A stretch of 23,949 bases of DNA from a virus, in IMG/VR virus record IMGVR_UViG_3300033144_004167, positions 1 through 23,949 of that record; one strand, written 5' to 3'. Position 1 is the stretch's first letter; the number at the start of each line of letters is the position of its first letter. The translations under genes were made by a program, and so were the position numbers. A model generated the notes under the pieces. That model was given only the letters and a program-made list of their open reading frames with translations, was not told the DNA's origin and searched no databases. Below are positions 1 through 6,333 of the stretch, in pieces.

Positions 1-72
1 GTCCTTTCCCCACCAGATCAGGGCGCAAGAATCCGCAAGGGCGAACCGTCCGTTCCGTTCCCGTTATCGGTA

Positions 73-369
73 ATGGATCAGATACGCGATAAAGCCTTCC
101 GCGCCTGGGAAGTTCAGCCGGAACGCGGAACGGTCTTCGCTGAATTGCGTCGGTTGGCGGAATCGGCGCGGCTACTCCACGAACACGAAGTCGAACGGCG
201 CCAGTACGCCGAAGCGGCGTTGAAGGATTCCGAAGAATCGCGACGGCGGACGCTGGCGTTTCTCTCCGGCTGGCGCGATCGTTTTTCCGGCGATCTTTCA
301 TACCTGGAGTTTTGCGAAGCCGCGGAACAATTCGTCGAAGCGCTGGAAGCCGAAGGCGCGTCTTCATGA
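73..369 (+). CDS. Hypothetical helical protein, possibly 5'-truncated
   Basis: A 98-residue product with no family I recognise. The middle (about residues 20-60) is rich in Glu, Arg, Ala and Leu with heptad-like spacing, so it is probably helical or coiled coil. The C-terminus is acidic. The ATG at 73 has no visible Shine-Dalgarno, and the same frame stays open back to base 1. The true gene may therefore begin outside the window, with this ATG internal. The stop overlaps the next start as ATGA (366-369), the coupling seen throughout this operon. Its place just before the terminase small subunit gene suggests a phage accessory role. Coding is likely; the start is uncertain. Confidence 0.6.
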   Translation: MDQIRDKAFRAWEVQPERGTVFAELRRLAESARLLHEHEVERRQYAEAALKDSEESRRRTLAFLSGWRDRFSGDLSYLEFCEAAEQFVEALEAEGASS

Positions 370-632
370 AGCGGCGCCGCCGGAAGGTTCGTCCGATACC
401 CTGGACGCCAACGAAGGCGCGCGAATGGTCGCCGTCGGAATGTTTCTTGCGCCGTACTGTTTTCGTTACGCTCCACGTTTTCCGGAGTCCGTCCGGCTGG
501 ACTTGGCGACAACTGAACGGACGCGGCGCGCCGGTCGCCGAATGCCTGGAAACCTTCGAAACCAGTTTCGCGGCTATATTGAGTTTCGAAACTTACTACA
601 GCGACCGCGGTTCGAAGTATGATTCCGACTAA
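366..632 (+). CDS. Small hypothetical protein with basic N-terminus
   Basis: An 88-residue product of unknown function. The first ten residues are almost all Arg or Lys (MKRRRRKVR), which could bind nucleic acid. The remainder has several aromatic residues (SGWTWRQL, FETYYSD). I place the start at the ATG overlapping the upstream stop (ATGA at 366-369), because the frame upstream of it runs inside the previous gene. The stop at 630-632 overlaps the terminase small subunit start (TAATG). Coding support comes from these tight overlaps and codon use; no domain is recognised. Confidence 0.55.
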   Translation: MKRRRRKVRPIPWTPTKAREWSPSECFLRRTVFVTLHVFRSPSGWTWRQLNGRGAPVAECLETFETSFAAILSFETYYSDRGSKYDSD

Positions 633-1198
633 TGCCGACACGACCGAAAGACACCAGAACCAAGAAAGCGCGCGCCGAAGCTATCGGAATCGTTCCGCGG
701 ACTTGGCGAAAGTATACGAAGGAAGACGCGCGCTTCGCGCAACTTGTGACGCGCGGCGCGACCGACGACGAATTGAAGTCTTACCTTCACGCGAAAAAAA
801 ACGGACTTCCGTTCGCGTTACCCTGGGAAGCGGAAGCGACGAAGGCGGCGGCGGCTGGCGGCGACAACCGCGAATCTCCGGAAGACTTGTTCGAAGTCGC
901 GCGCCGGACGAAGGTCGCGCGAATGGAAAAGCTGGAAGAGGAAGCGAAGCGCGCCGAAATCGAACGGCGCAAACTGGAAGGAACTTTGATTCCGGTCGAG
1001 GAGGTAGCGAAGGAATACGGTCGAGCAATGACGAACCTTAAGAATTCAATTCTGGCGATCGCGCCGTCGATCCGCGGCGAATTGTTGCAGTTCGTGGAAA
1101 GACCGTCGGACGCCGCCGAAGTTGAACAATTGATAAACGAAGCTTGTCGCGCGCACCTGGAAGCCGCGTCGCAAGCGCTAATGAAAGGGAAGCAATAA
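632..1198 (+). CDS. Terminase small subunit
   Basis: A 188-residue protein likely to recognise the packaging site and recruit the large subunit. Residues about 10-30 (basic, with IGIVPRTWRKY) look like a helix-turn-helix DNA-binding region. Residues about 85-125 form a charged coiled coil. The C-terminal part (LIPVEEVAKEYGRAMTNLK, then IAPSIRGELL) resembles the lambda Nu1-like pattern in which a valine/glutamate stretch is followed by a helix and a conserved Leu-x-Ala-Pro segment. Its position just upstream of a GpA-type large subunit supports the call. It starts in a TAATG overlap with the upstream gene and ends in another with the next. An A8 tract lies near 794-801 but no frameshift product is convincing. 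Confidence 0.75.
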   Translation: MPTRPKDTRTKKARAEAIGIVPRTWRKYTKEDARFAQLVTRGATDDELKSYLHAKKNGLPFALPWEAEATKAAAAGGDNRESPEDLFEVARRTKVARMEKLEEEAKRAEIERRKLEGTLIPVEEVAKEYGRAMTNLKNSILAIAPSIRGELLQFVERPSDAAEVEQLINEACRAHLEAASQALMKGKQ

Positions 1199-1422
1199 TG
1201 AACACGAAGGAAGATTGTCGGTATTTCTTCCGACCGGAACGGAAGTCCTGGGTAGGTATCGGAATATTTTTTTCGGACGGCGCGGCGAAGGCGGCGACGC
1301 GCGACCTATTCGGCGGCGAAGTCGGAAGGCTGGTTGTCGCGATCGGAGACTTTGCGTTTCCGGTCGCGGACTTCGACGGCGCGGCGTTCGATACGCCGAA
1401 GACGCGGAAGGTTCGGAAATGA
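1198..1422 (+). CDS. Hypothetical protein between terminase genes
   Basis: A 74-residue product with no recognised domain. The centre is hydrophobic and glycine-rich (VGIGIFFSDGAAK, RLVVAIGDFAF) without a clear membrane helix. The C-terminus is basic. The ATG at 1198 overlaps the small terminase stop (TAATG) and is preceded by an AAGGGA motif about 7 bases upstream. A GTG/ATG further upstream in the same frame would overlap the terminase gene and is not needed. The stop overlaps the following lipoprotein start (ATGA). Real coding is supported by spacing and ribosome binding site; the function is unknown. Confidence 0.6.
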   Translation: MNTKEDCRYFFRPERKSWVGIGIFFSDGAAKAATRDLFGGEVGRLVVAIGDFAFPVADFDGAAFDTPKTRKVRK

Positions 1423-1610
1423 CGGTTCGCCAGGAAATGAAAGCCGCCGCGGTCTTGGCGTTTCTTGTCTTCATGGCGACCGGTTGCAGGACGACGGCGC
1501 CGGACTACTTCGAAGGCTGGCGTTCCGTTCACGTGAATGAATCGCTAAAACTGGAACCGTTCACACAAGACGCGCCGTTCGACTTGCGCGAAGGCGCGTC
1601 GGCGGAATGA
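1419..1610 (+). CDS. Small lipoprotein
   Basis: A 63-residue protein with a basic start (MTVRQEMK), a hydrophobic core (AAAVLAFLVFMATG) and a lipobox ending at Cys23 (A-T-G-C). This predicts signal peptidase II cleavage and lipid anchoring. The mature part is only about 41 residues, short enough for an outer-membrane spanin subunit or a superinfection-exclusion lipoprotein; neither can be proven here. It starts in an ATGA overlap and ends in another with the zinc protein. A lipoprotein inserted between the two terminase genes is unusual, because envelope genes normally sit with lysis genes. The lipobox is directly visible; the function is inference. Confidence 0.65.
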   Translation: MTVRQEMKAAAVLAFLVFMATGCRTTAPDYFEGWRSVHVNESLKLEPFTQDAPFDLREGASAE

Positions 1611-1795
1611 AAGGAAAACCATTCACGATAAATTGCGCCGATTGTAACGCTTTGATATGGCGCGCGCAAGCCTACCGCGGAAGGTGCGCCGATTGCGAAG
1701 TTCGGCGGCTTCGCGTCGAAGTCCAGGAATTGAAAAAGGCGAAAGGCGATCCGGCGCCGGACTGTCTATTTTGTAACCCTGGCGTCGCGTCGTGA
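1607..1795 (+). CDS. Small zinc-binding protein with three CxxC motifs
   Basis: A 62-residue protein with three CxxC pairs: Cys10/Cys13 (CADC), Cys27/Cys30 (CADC) and Cys53/Cys56 (CLFC). The first two pairs form a compact zinc ribbon. The third is separated by a charged helix (about residues 31-48). This layout is common in phage transcription or DNA-binding factors, but no specific family is recognised. It starts in an ATGA overlap with the lipoprotein, and its stop overlaps the GTG start of the large terminase gene, so translation is probably coupled to TerL. Confidence 0.65.
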   Translation: MKGKPFTINCADCNALIWRAQAYRGRCADCEVRRLRVEVQELKKAKGDPAPDCLFCNPGVAS

Positions 1796-3729
1796 CAGTT
1801 TATCCGGACGCCATTCGGCAAATGCGAAAAGCCGGTTCGCTGGCTTTGCGACCGCCGCCGTTACTTACGGTGGACGAACACGCGGAACGAACTTTCGTCT
1901 TGCCGGAAACTTCGCAAATATCCGGAACGCTCAATCTGGATCATACGCCTTATTTGCGGTTTCCTATGCGTTGCTTTAACGATCCGCGCGTTACCTGGAT
2001 TTATCTTTGTTGCGGAACTCAGCTAGGGAAAACGACGTATCTTTTCGCTTTGCTGAATTATATCGTCGACTATTCGCCAGCGTCGACGTATCTACTTTAC
2101 CCGACGAAAGATATTTGCTTGTCTATGTCGAAGGATCGGATTCAGCGTCTTTTCGAAGATTGTCCGACTTTGAAAGCTCACAAGACGCCGGTTTCCGACG
2201 ACTTCAAGTTGCTGGAATACTACTTGGATCGGCTAACAGTTCGGTTCGCCTGGAACTCTATTCCGTCGGTTTCTGGACACCCCGCGAAGTACGTCCTAAA
2301 AGACGAAACGAAAGACATAGATTCGCAAATCGACGAAGCCGTCGACGACCGGACGAAATCGTTTTTCGGTCGGAAGATCGTTTCGGCGTCTTCGCCGCTT
2401 TTGCCGGACGATTGTATCTGGCGACCGTTCGGCTTCCGTCGGGACTTCGAAGCCGAAGAGATAGCGAAGGCGGAAATTCCGGACGGCGTCGCGGTTCACT
2501 TGCCGATCCGAAGGTTCGACGCGAAAGGATCGACGACGGTTTACCGATACCGCGTGAAGTGTCCGCACTGCGCGAACCTTATCGAACTTTTGCCGGATCG
2601 GATTCGCTGGCCTCGCGACTGTGCAATTCGTGAACTCTCCGGCGCCGCTTGGTACGATTGCCAAATTTGCGGCGACCGGATCGAAGACCGGCACAAAAGG
2701 AAAGCCGTCCAGGCTGGACGCTGGAAGACTGACAACGAAGGCGGACGCGCCGTCGGCTTTCACCTTTCCAGCCTTTATAGCCTACTTGGCGAATCTTGCA
2801 CGTTCGGCGAAATCGCGGCGACCTATCTTCGCGCGCATATCTCGAAAAGCGACAAAAAGATTCAAGCCGTAACGAATTCGTTTTTCGCCTTTCCTTACGA
2901 AGCCGAAGAATTCGGAACGGACTTAATCGTCGTTTCAGATATTGCCGAACGATCGGCGGACGAAGCCTACCGGAAGAACGAAATTCCGGAAGGCGTGAAG
3001 ATCGTAACGGCTGGCGTCGACGTGCATAAGCGAAACATATATTATTCGGTTTGGGGTTGGGGAGAAGACGACGCCGGTTTCCTTATCGATTGGGGAATTT
3101 ACGAATGCGAAATCGACGTCGACGATCGTCCGGCGCTGGCGTTTTGCGAAGCGCTTCGATCGCGCGGTTATGGCGATTCGAACTTACAAATAATCGCGCA
3201 AGGTACGGACTCCGGCTATGGAACCGGAATCGTCTATAATTGGGCAAGACAATGTCGCTGGATAATGCCAGTGAAGGGCGAACGCGGCGACGTTATCGTT
3301 CCGGAAGGAATGGAAGTATACGTCCGCAAGTCGTCGAAAATCGACCGGCTTCCGGACGGTTCGGTTATTCCTGGCGGCGTCGTTCTCCGGTCGCTGAATA
3401 CTGGACTACTGAAACGCGAAATCTTCGATTCGATCAATTCCGGACGATACCGGTTTCCGGTCGACGTCGAACAAAACTTCGTCGATCAGTTGAACGCGGA
3501 AAAGTTAGTCACGCGGCGGAAAGGCGGAAGGTCGGTTCAGTATTACACGAAAAAGAAAAAGTCCGACGATCCGGACGAAATCGCAACCGTCCAGAATCAC
3601 TACCTGGACACCGTCGTTTATGCGCGAGCGACGAAGGAAATTCTTGTCGGCGGCTTGTCTTTGGATAAGGCGGCGGCGAAATACTACCGGCGGCGGCGCC
3701 GGAAATCGAAACGGGCTAGTTATGACTAG
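1792..3729 (+). CDS. terL: Terminase large subunit, GpA-like
   Basis: The DNA-packaging motor ATPase and endonuclease, 645 residues, typical for the lambda GpA family. The N-terminal ATPase has a Walker A at residues 75-81 (GTQLGKT) and an acidic Walker B-like segment near 167-172 (YVLKDE). A zinc knuckle follows, with Cys257/Cys260 and Cys290/Cys293. The C-terminal RNase H-like nuclease shows candidate metal ligands Asp410 (AGVDVH), Asp473 (GTDSG) and Asp606 (HYLDT). The very basic tail (YYRRRRRKSKR) may contact DNA or the portal. Translation starts at GTG in a GTGA overlap with the upstream zinc protein. GpA-type terminases usually cut at cos sites, so a cos-packaging phage is likely (family knowledge, not shown here). 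Confidence 0.95.
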   Translation: MTVYPDAIRQMRKAGSLALRPPPLLTVDEHAERTFVLPETSQISGTLNLDHTPYLRFPMRCFNDPRVTWIYLCCGTQLGKTTYLFALLNYIVDYSPASTYLLYPTKDICLSMSKDRIQRLFEDCPTLKAHKTPVSDDFKLLEYYLDRLTVRFAWNSIPSVSGHPAKYVLKDETKDIDSQIDEAVDDRTKSFFGRKIVSASSPLLPDDCIWRPFGFRRDFEAEEIAKAEIPDGVAVHLPIRRFDAKGSTTVYRYRVKCPHCANLIELLPDRIRWPRDCAIRELSGAAWYDCQICGDRIEDRHKRKAVQAGRWKTDNEGGRAVGFHLSSLYSLLGESCTFGEIAATYLRAHISKSDKKIQAVTNSFFAFPYEAEEFGTDLIVVSDIAERSADEAYRKNEIPEGVKIVTAGVDVHKRNIYYSVWGWGEDDAGFLIDWGIYECEIDVDDRPALAFCEALRSRGYGDSNLQIIAQGTDSGYGTGIVYNWARQCRWIMPVKGERGDVIVPEGMEVYVRKSSKIDRLPDGSVIPGGVVLRSLNTGLLKREIFDSINSGRYRFPVDVEQNFVDQLNAEKLVTRRKGGRSVQYYTKKKKSDDPDEIATVQNHYLDTVVYARATKEILVGGLSLDKAAAKYYRRRRRKSKRASYD

Positions 3730-3754
3730 CCGCAAACAAAAGGGAGTCGAAGCA

Positions 3755-4066
3755 ATGGCAGAAAAGAAAGGCGGGACGGAAGGCGAACCGAAGAAAAAGC
3801 GTCGCGGTCGTCCGCGGAAGTCCGCGGCGAAGAAACCGGAAGCGACGCGCCGGAGTCCAGGACGACCGCCGGAGTACGGCGAAAACGAAGTTCCGAACTG
3901 TTGTCGGTTTTGCGGATCGAAGCGAACGAAGCGTTACGGACAAAAGGACTACGGCGCGCCGCCGAACGTTCGCCGCGTTCGTTACCGCGAATGTCAAGAC
4001 TGTAAGGATTCCGGTCGCGCGGTCTTCCGCTACACTTCGAACGAATTCCTTTCGGACGGCGAATAG
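3755..4066 (+). CDS. AT-hook and zinc-ribbon DNA-binding protein
   Basis: A 103-residue basic protein. Residues 12-22 (PKKKRRGRPRK) form an AT-hook with the GRP core, and a second GRP lies at 36-38 (SPGRPPE). A zinc ribbon follows: Cys50/Cys53 and Cys80/Cys83, with the pattern of a CxxC, about 26 residues including basic RVRYRE, then CxxC. Ribbons of this type occur in Ogr-like activators, NrdR and transposon InsA proteins. I chose the ATG at 3755 because AAAGGGAG lies about 9 bases upstream; an in-frame ATG at 3722 has no such site. A sequence-specific regulator or nucleoid-type protein is likely, encoded directly after TerL. Confidence 0.7.
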   Translation: MAEKKGGTEGEPKKKRRGRPRKSAAKKPEATRRSPGRPPEYGENEVPNCCRFCGSKRTKRYGQKDYGAPPNVRRVRYRECQDCKDSGRAVFRYTSNEFLSDGE

Positions 4067-4151
4067 TTGGAAAACCTTCCGGCGTTCGTTGGCGATTAGG
4101 TCGTTACTGGCGGACGGTATTCGCGAACGGATAACGAAGGGAGTTTCGATT

Positions 4152-4373
4152 ATGGCGATAACGCTGGCAGAAAAAGAAAACGAACTAGACGAAACGACCG
4201 CGGCGATTAAGGCGATTCAAGACGGCGCGCAAGAGTATCGACTTGGCGATCGAACCGTGAAGCGCGCCGATTTGGGTACGCTGGAAGCGCGACAACAAAG
4301 ACTCGAAAGGGACGTCGCGCGAATGTCTGGAGCGAAGCCGCGCGTTTCGAATGTCCGCCTAAACGGTAATTGA
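4152..4373 (+). CDS. gpW-like head-tail joining protein
   Basis: A 73-residue, mostly helical protein. The pattern of a helix, a short beta hairpin (EYRLGDRTVKRADL at about 33-46) and a second helix (EARQQRLERDVARM) matches small gpW/DUF6148-type phage proteins found next to terminase and portal genes, which join head and tail. The start is the ATG with AAGGGAG upstream; a TTG further upstream (4089) lacks a binding site. The stop overlaps the next start (TGATG, 4371-4375). An 85-base stretch before it (4067-4151) shows no promoter or hairpin I can defend. The fold assignment comes from pattern only. Confidence 0.6.
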   Translation: MAITLAEKENELDETTAAIKAIQDGAQEYRLGDRTVKRADLGTLEARQQRLERDVARMSGAKPRVSNVRLNGN

Positions 4374-4687
4374 TGAAAGGGCGTCGCGAACTTTGCGCGC
4401 TTCCGCCGGATTCCGCGGACGCTGGCGCCGCTTCCGGCGAATTACTTCCAGCCGATCGGGAACGCGGCTTGCTGGTTCTTTACGCCGATCCGGATTCCGC
4501 CGCTTCTGAACGCGTTTGGTTGGCGTTCGGCAGTAACGCCGCCGTCGTCGGGAAAGGTCTTTGCTTGCTTGGCGCCGCGCGGTCGCGCCTTATCCTGGAT
4601 CGCGGCTTCATGGTGACCGATAAGATTTCGGCAGTATCCGGAAGCGGCGCGACGGTATCGGTAAAAATTCAAGGCTTCAAAGATTAG
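4373..4687 (+). CDS. Small beta-rich virion-type protein
   Basis: A 104-residue product. After a polar N-terminus it has alternating hydrophobic strands: GLLVLYADPDSAASERVWLA, then VVGKGLCLLG, then SAVSGSGATVSVKIQG at the end. Short proteins with this pattern (strand, glycine turn, strand, closing 'SGxGATVxV') are common beside phage head genes and are thought to decorate the capsid or adaptors. The ATG at 4373 overlaps the previous stop; the adjacent upstream TTG is not needed. No catalytic motif is seen. Structural protein is the best guess, not proven. Confidence 0.5.
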   Translation: MKGRRELCALPPDSADAGAASGELLPADRERGLLVLYADPDSAASERVWLAFGSNAAVVGKGLCLLGAARSRLILDRGFMVTDKISAVSGSGATVSVKIQGFKD

Positions 4688-4690
4688 CGT

Positions 4691-4987
4691 ATGAATTCGC
4701 TTACCGGACATATTTTCGAACTGGTTCCCGAAGTCGGAACCGGCGGCGGCGGCGACGGCGACACCTGGGCTTCGCCGTTTATCCTGGAAGCGTCGGAAGC
4801 CGACGAATCGAACGGATTCGTCGACCTGCCGAACGCGACAATCGTCGCCGCTTCGCTATTTGTTTCTTTGAATGGTTTAGTCTTGTCGATCGGACACGAC
4901 TACACGATCGCCGGAAATCGCGTAAACTTTACTTCGGGATGCCTGCGAACTGGCGATCTTGTTTCTTTCCGCTATCAAATCCCTTAA
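4691..4987 (+). CDS. Beta-domain virion protein (fibre/decoration-like)
   Basis: A 98-residue protein with a Gly-rich linker at about 16-25 and a C-terminal beta domain (SLFVSLNGLVLSIGHDYTI, then NRVNFTSGCLRTGDLVSFRY). The 'NGL-L--G-DYTI-G--V-F---L--GD-V---Y' pattern occurs in many phage fibres and head-fibre proteins as a small binding or trimerisation domain. The same domain appears at the end of the following gene product. The ATG comes 4 bases after the previous stop, with only a weak AAGG upstream, so translational coupling is likely. It sits with head genes rather than the tail module, so a head fibre is possible. Confidence 0.55.
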   Translation: MNSLTGHIFELVPEVGTGGGGDGDTWASPFILEASEADESNGFVDLPNATIVAASLFVSLNGLVLSIGHDYTIAGNRVNFTSGCLRTGDLVSFRYQIP

Positions 4988-5005
4988 ACTCTGGAGTCAA
5001 TTACT

Positions 5006-5611
5006 ATGGCAGTTACTAGAATTCGCGAAAATCAGCAAAATATCAGCCGCGGCGCGCTCGATCCGGTCAAGACCGTTTCGGAAGCGAACGTCGACGTTAC
5101 GACCGGCGGACTGATCGCCGTAAACGGCTACACCGTGCAAGCTGGCGACCGCGTCTTGTTGGTCGGTCAAACCGTCGGAACCGAAGACGGTATCTACCTT
5201 GCCGCGGCTGGCGCCTGGGAACTGGACGAAGACTCGGAAGCTGGCGACGATCTTGGTTCTTCGCTTATCGTTGTCGAGGAAGGTAACGCCGCCGGTCAAC
5301 TCTGGAAGATCACGAACGCGCGCGGAAGCGGCGTAGTCGGAACCGACAATCTGTCGGCGGCGGATATTACCGGCGGCGCGACGACGACCGTCGTCAAGAA
5401 CGAAACGCCGAACGTCGTCCATAAATCTTTCACGGTCACGCTGGCGAACGATCCGATAGACGCGACTTTGCAACTTTACAAAAACGGAATCCGTCTTCGT
5501 GAAGGCGCCGGAAATGATTTCACCATTTCGGGCGCTACGATCACCTTTCCGAAAAAGCTAAAGAACCAAGGTAATCGCGAAGACGTGATTGTCGCCGATT
5601 ACGAATATTAG
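5006..5611 (+). CDS. Two-domain head-fibre or fibre-like protein
   Basis: A 201-residue protein with two parts. Residues about 20-130 contain the phage fibre pattern 'NGYTVQAGDRVLLVGQTVGTEDGIYL...GAWELDEDSEAGDDL...VVEEG', seen in many adhesins and tail fibres. Residues about 140-201 (LQLYKNGIRLREGAGNDFTI onward) repeat the small beta domain of the preceding gene product. GGAG about 10 bases upstream supports the ATG at 5006. Fibre-type domains upstream of the portal suggest a capsid- or neck-attached fibre rather than a tail fibre. The family pattern is fairly clear; the location on the virion is inference. Confidence 0.65.
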   Translation: MAVTRIRENQQNISRGALDPVKTVSEANVDVTTGGLIAVNGYTVQAGDRVLLVGQTVGTEDGIYLAAAGAWELDEDSEAGDDLGSSLIVVEEGNAAGQLWKITNARGSGVVGTDNLSAADITGGATTTVVKNETPNVVHKSFTVTLANDPIDATLQLYKNGIRLREGAGNDFTISGATITFPKKLKNQGNREDVIVADYEY

Positions 5612-5644
5612 GAACGGCGCCGGTAAAGCGGCGAACGCTTGGAA

Positions 5645-6322
5645 ATGTCGGAAACCGAAGTAACCGCAAGCCAACTAAATATCGAAGCCGTCGAAATCCT
5701 GGAAGAACGTCCAGGACTTCGAACCGGCGGACACTTCCGCGCGATCGGCGTCGACCTGGACGTCGCCGCGGCGGCGCCTGGGAACGTGGAAGACTTCGAT
5801 TTGTCTTGGCCGATTCCGCTTTCGATCATGGCGGCGGAAGTGGACGTCGCGCCGGAGTGGGTAGGGGATTCCTTCGACGTGGTAGTTTCTCCGGAAACTT
5901 TAGTCGGTACGACTTCGCAACTTTGCGACGCTGGCGAAACCGTCATTCCGGTATCGGATACGGTAATCGGCGCGCTTTCCAATAATCCGGAACACGACGA
6001 TTCCGCTTTGCATTATCACGTCGGATACCTTGCGAAGATCGGCGCGGAAGATTGTCGCCATATCGTCGCCGTCGATCCGGAAGCGAAAACGATAACAGTC
6101 GAAAACGCTTTGATCGCTTCGGCTGGCGCCGGAACGCCGGTTTATATTTCGGCGCTGGTTTCCGAAAATTGCCGGTTTACCGTCGCCGGAGTCGCGAAGT
6201 CGATCGGCGAATCGAAGATCGGCGGTTCGTTCCTGGAAGCCGGTCGCGTCTTGCGGATACGCTACACGAACGGCGACGGACTGGCGAAGACCGTTTCGCT
6301 TATCTTCGAAGTCTTATATTAA
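5645..6322 (+). CDS. Hypothetical beta-rich virion protein
   Basis: A 225-residue acidic protein of unknown family. Segments such as TIVEN-like turns around residues 140-160 (AKTITVENALIASAGAGTPV) resemble beta-sandwich repeats in phage structural proteins. The C-terminus (RVLRIRYTNGDGLAKTVSL) ends in a final strand pair. An alternative TTG start lies two codons upstream of the ATG I chose; GGA immediately before the ATG is a poor ribosome site. It lies between the fibre-like genes and the portal gene, and the portal's ribosome binding site begins right at its stop. A virion role is likely; no enzyme motif is visible. Confidence 0.55.
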   Translation: MSETEVTASQLNIEAVEILEERPGLRTGGHFRAIGVDLDVAAAAPGNVEDFDLSWPIPLSIMAAEVDVAPEWVGDSFDVVVSPETLVGTTSQLCDAGETVIPVSDTVIGALSNNPEHDDSALHYHVGYLAKIGAEDCRHIVAVDPEAKTITVENALIASAGAGTPVYISALVSENCRFTVAGVAKSIGESKIGGSFLEAGRVLRIRYTNGDGLAKTVSLIFEVLY

Positions 6323-6333
6323 GGGAAGACAAA

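Noticed and set aside
619-1041. Overlapping frame reachable by -1 slippage at an A8 run in the terminase small subunit gene
   Set aside because: The heptamer A AAA AAC is in phase, but the other frame is Arg/Ser/Gly-rich like other shadow frames and the zero-frame protein looks complete.
4089-4151. TTG start for the gpW-like gene
   Set aside because: No ribosome site there, while AAGGGAG precedes the ATG at 4152.
6052-6333. Upstream extension of the portal gene
   Set aside because: It overlaps the preceding gene in another frame and is Arg-rich. AAGGGA before 6334 marks the true start.
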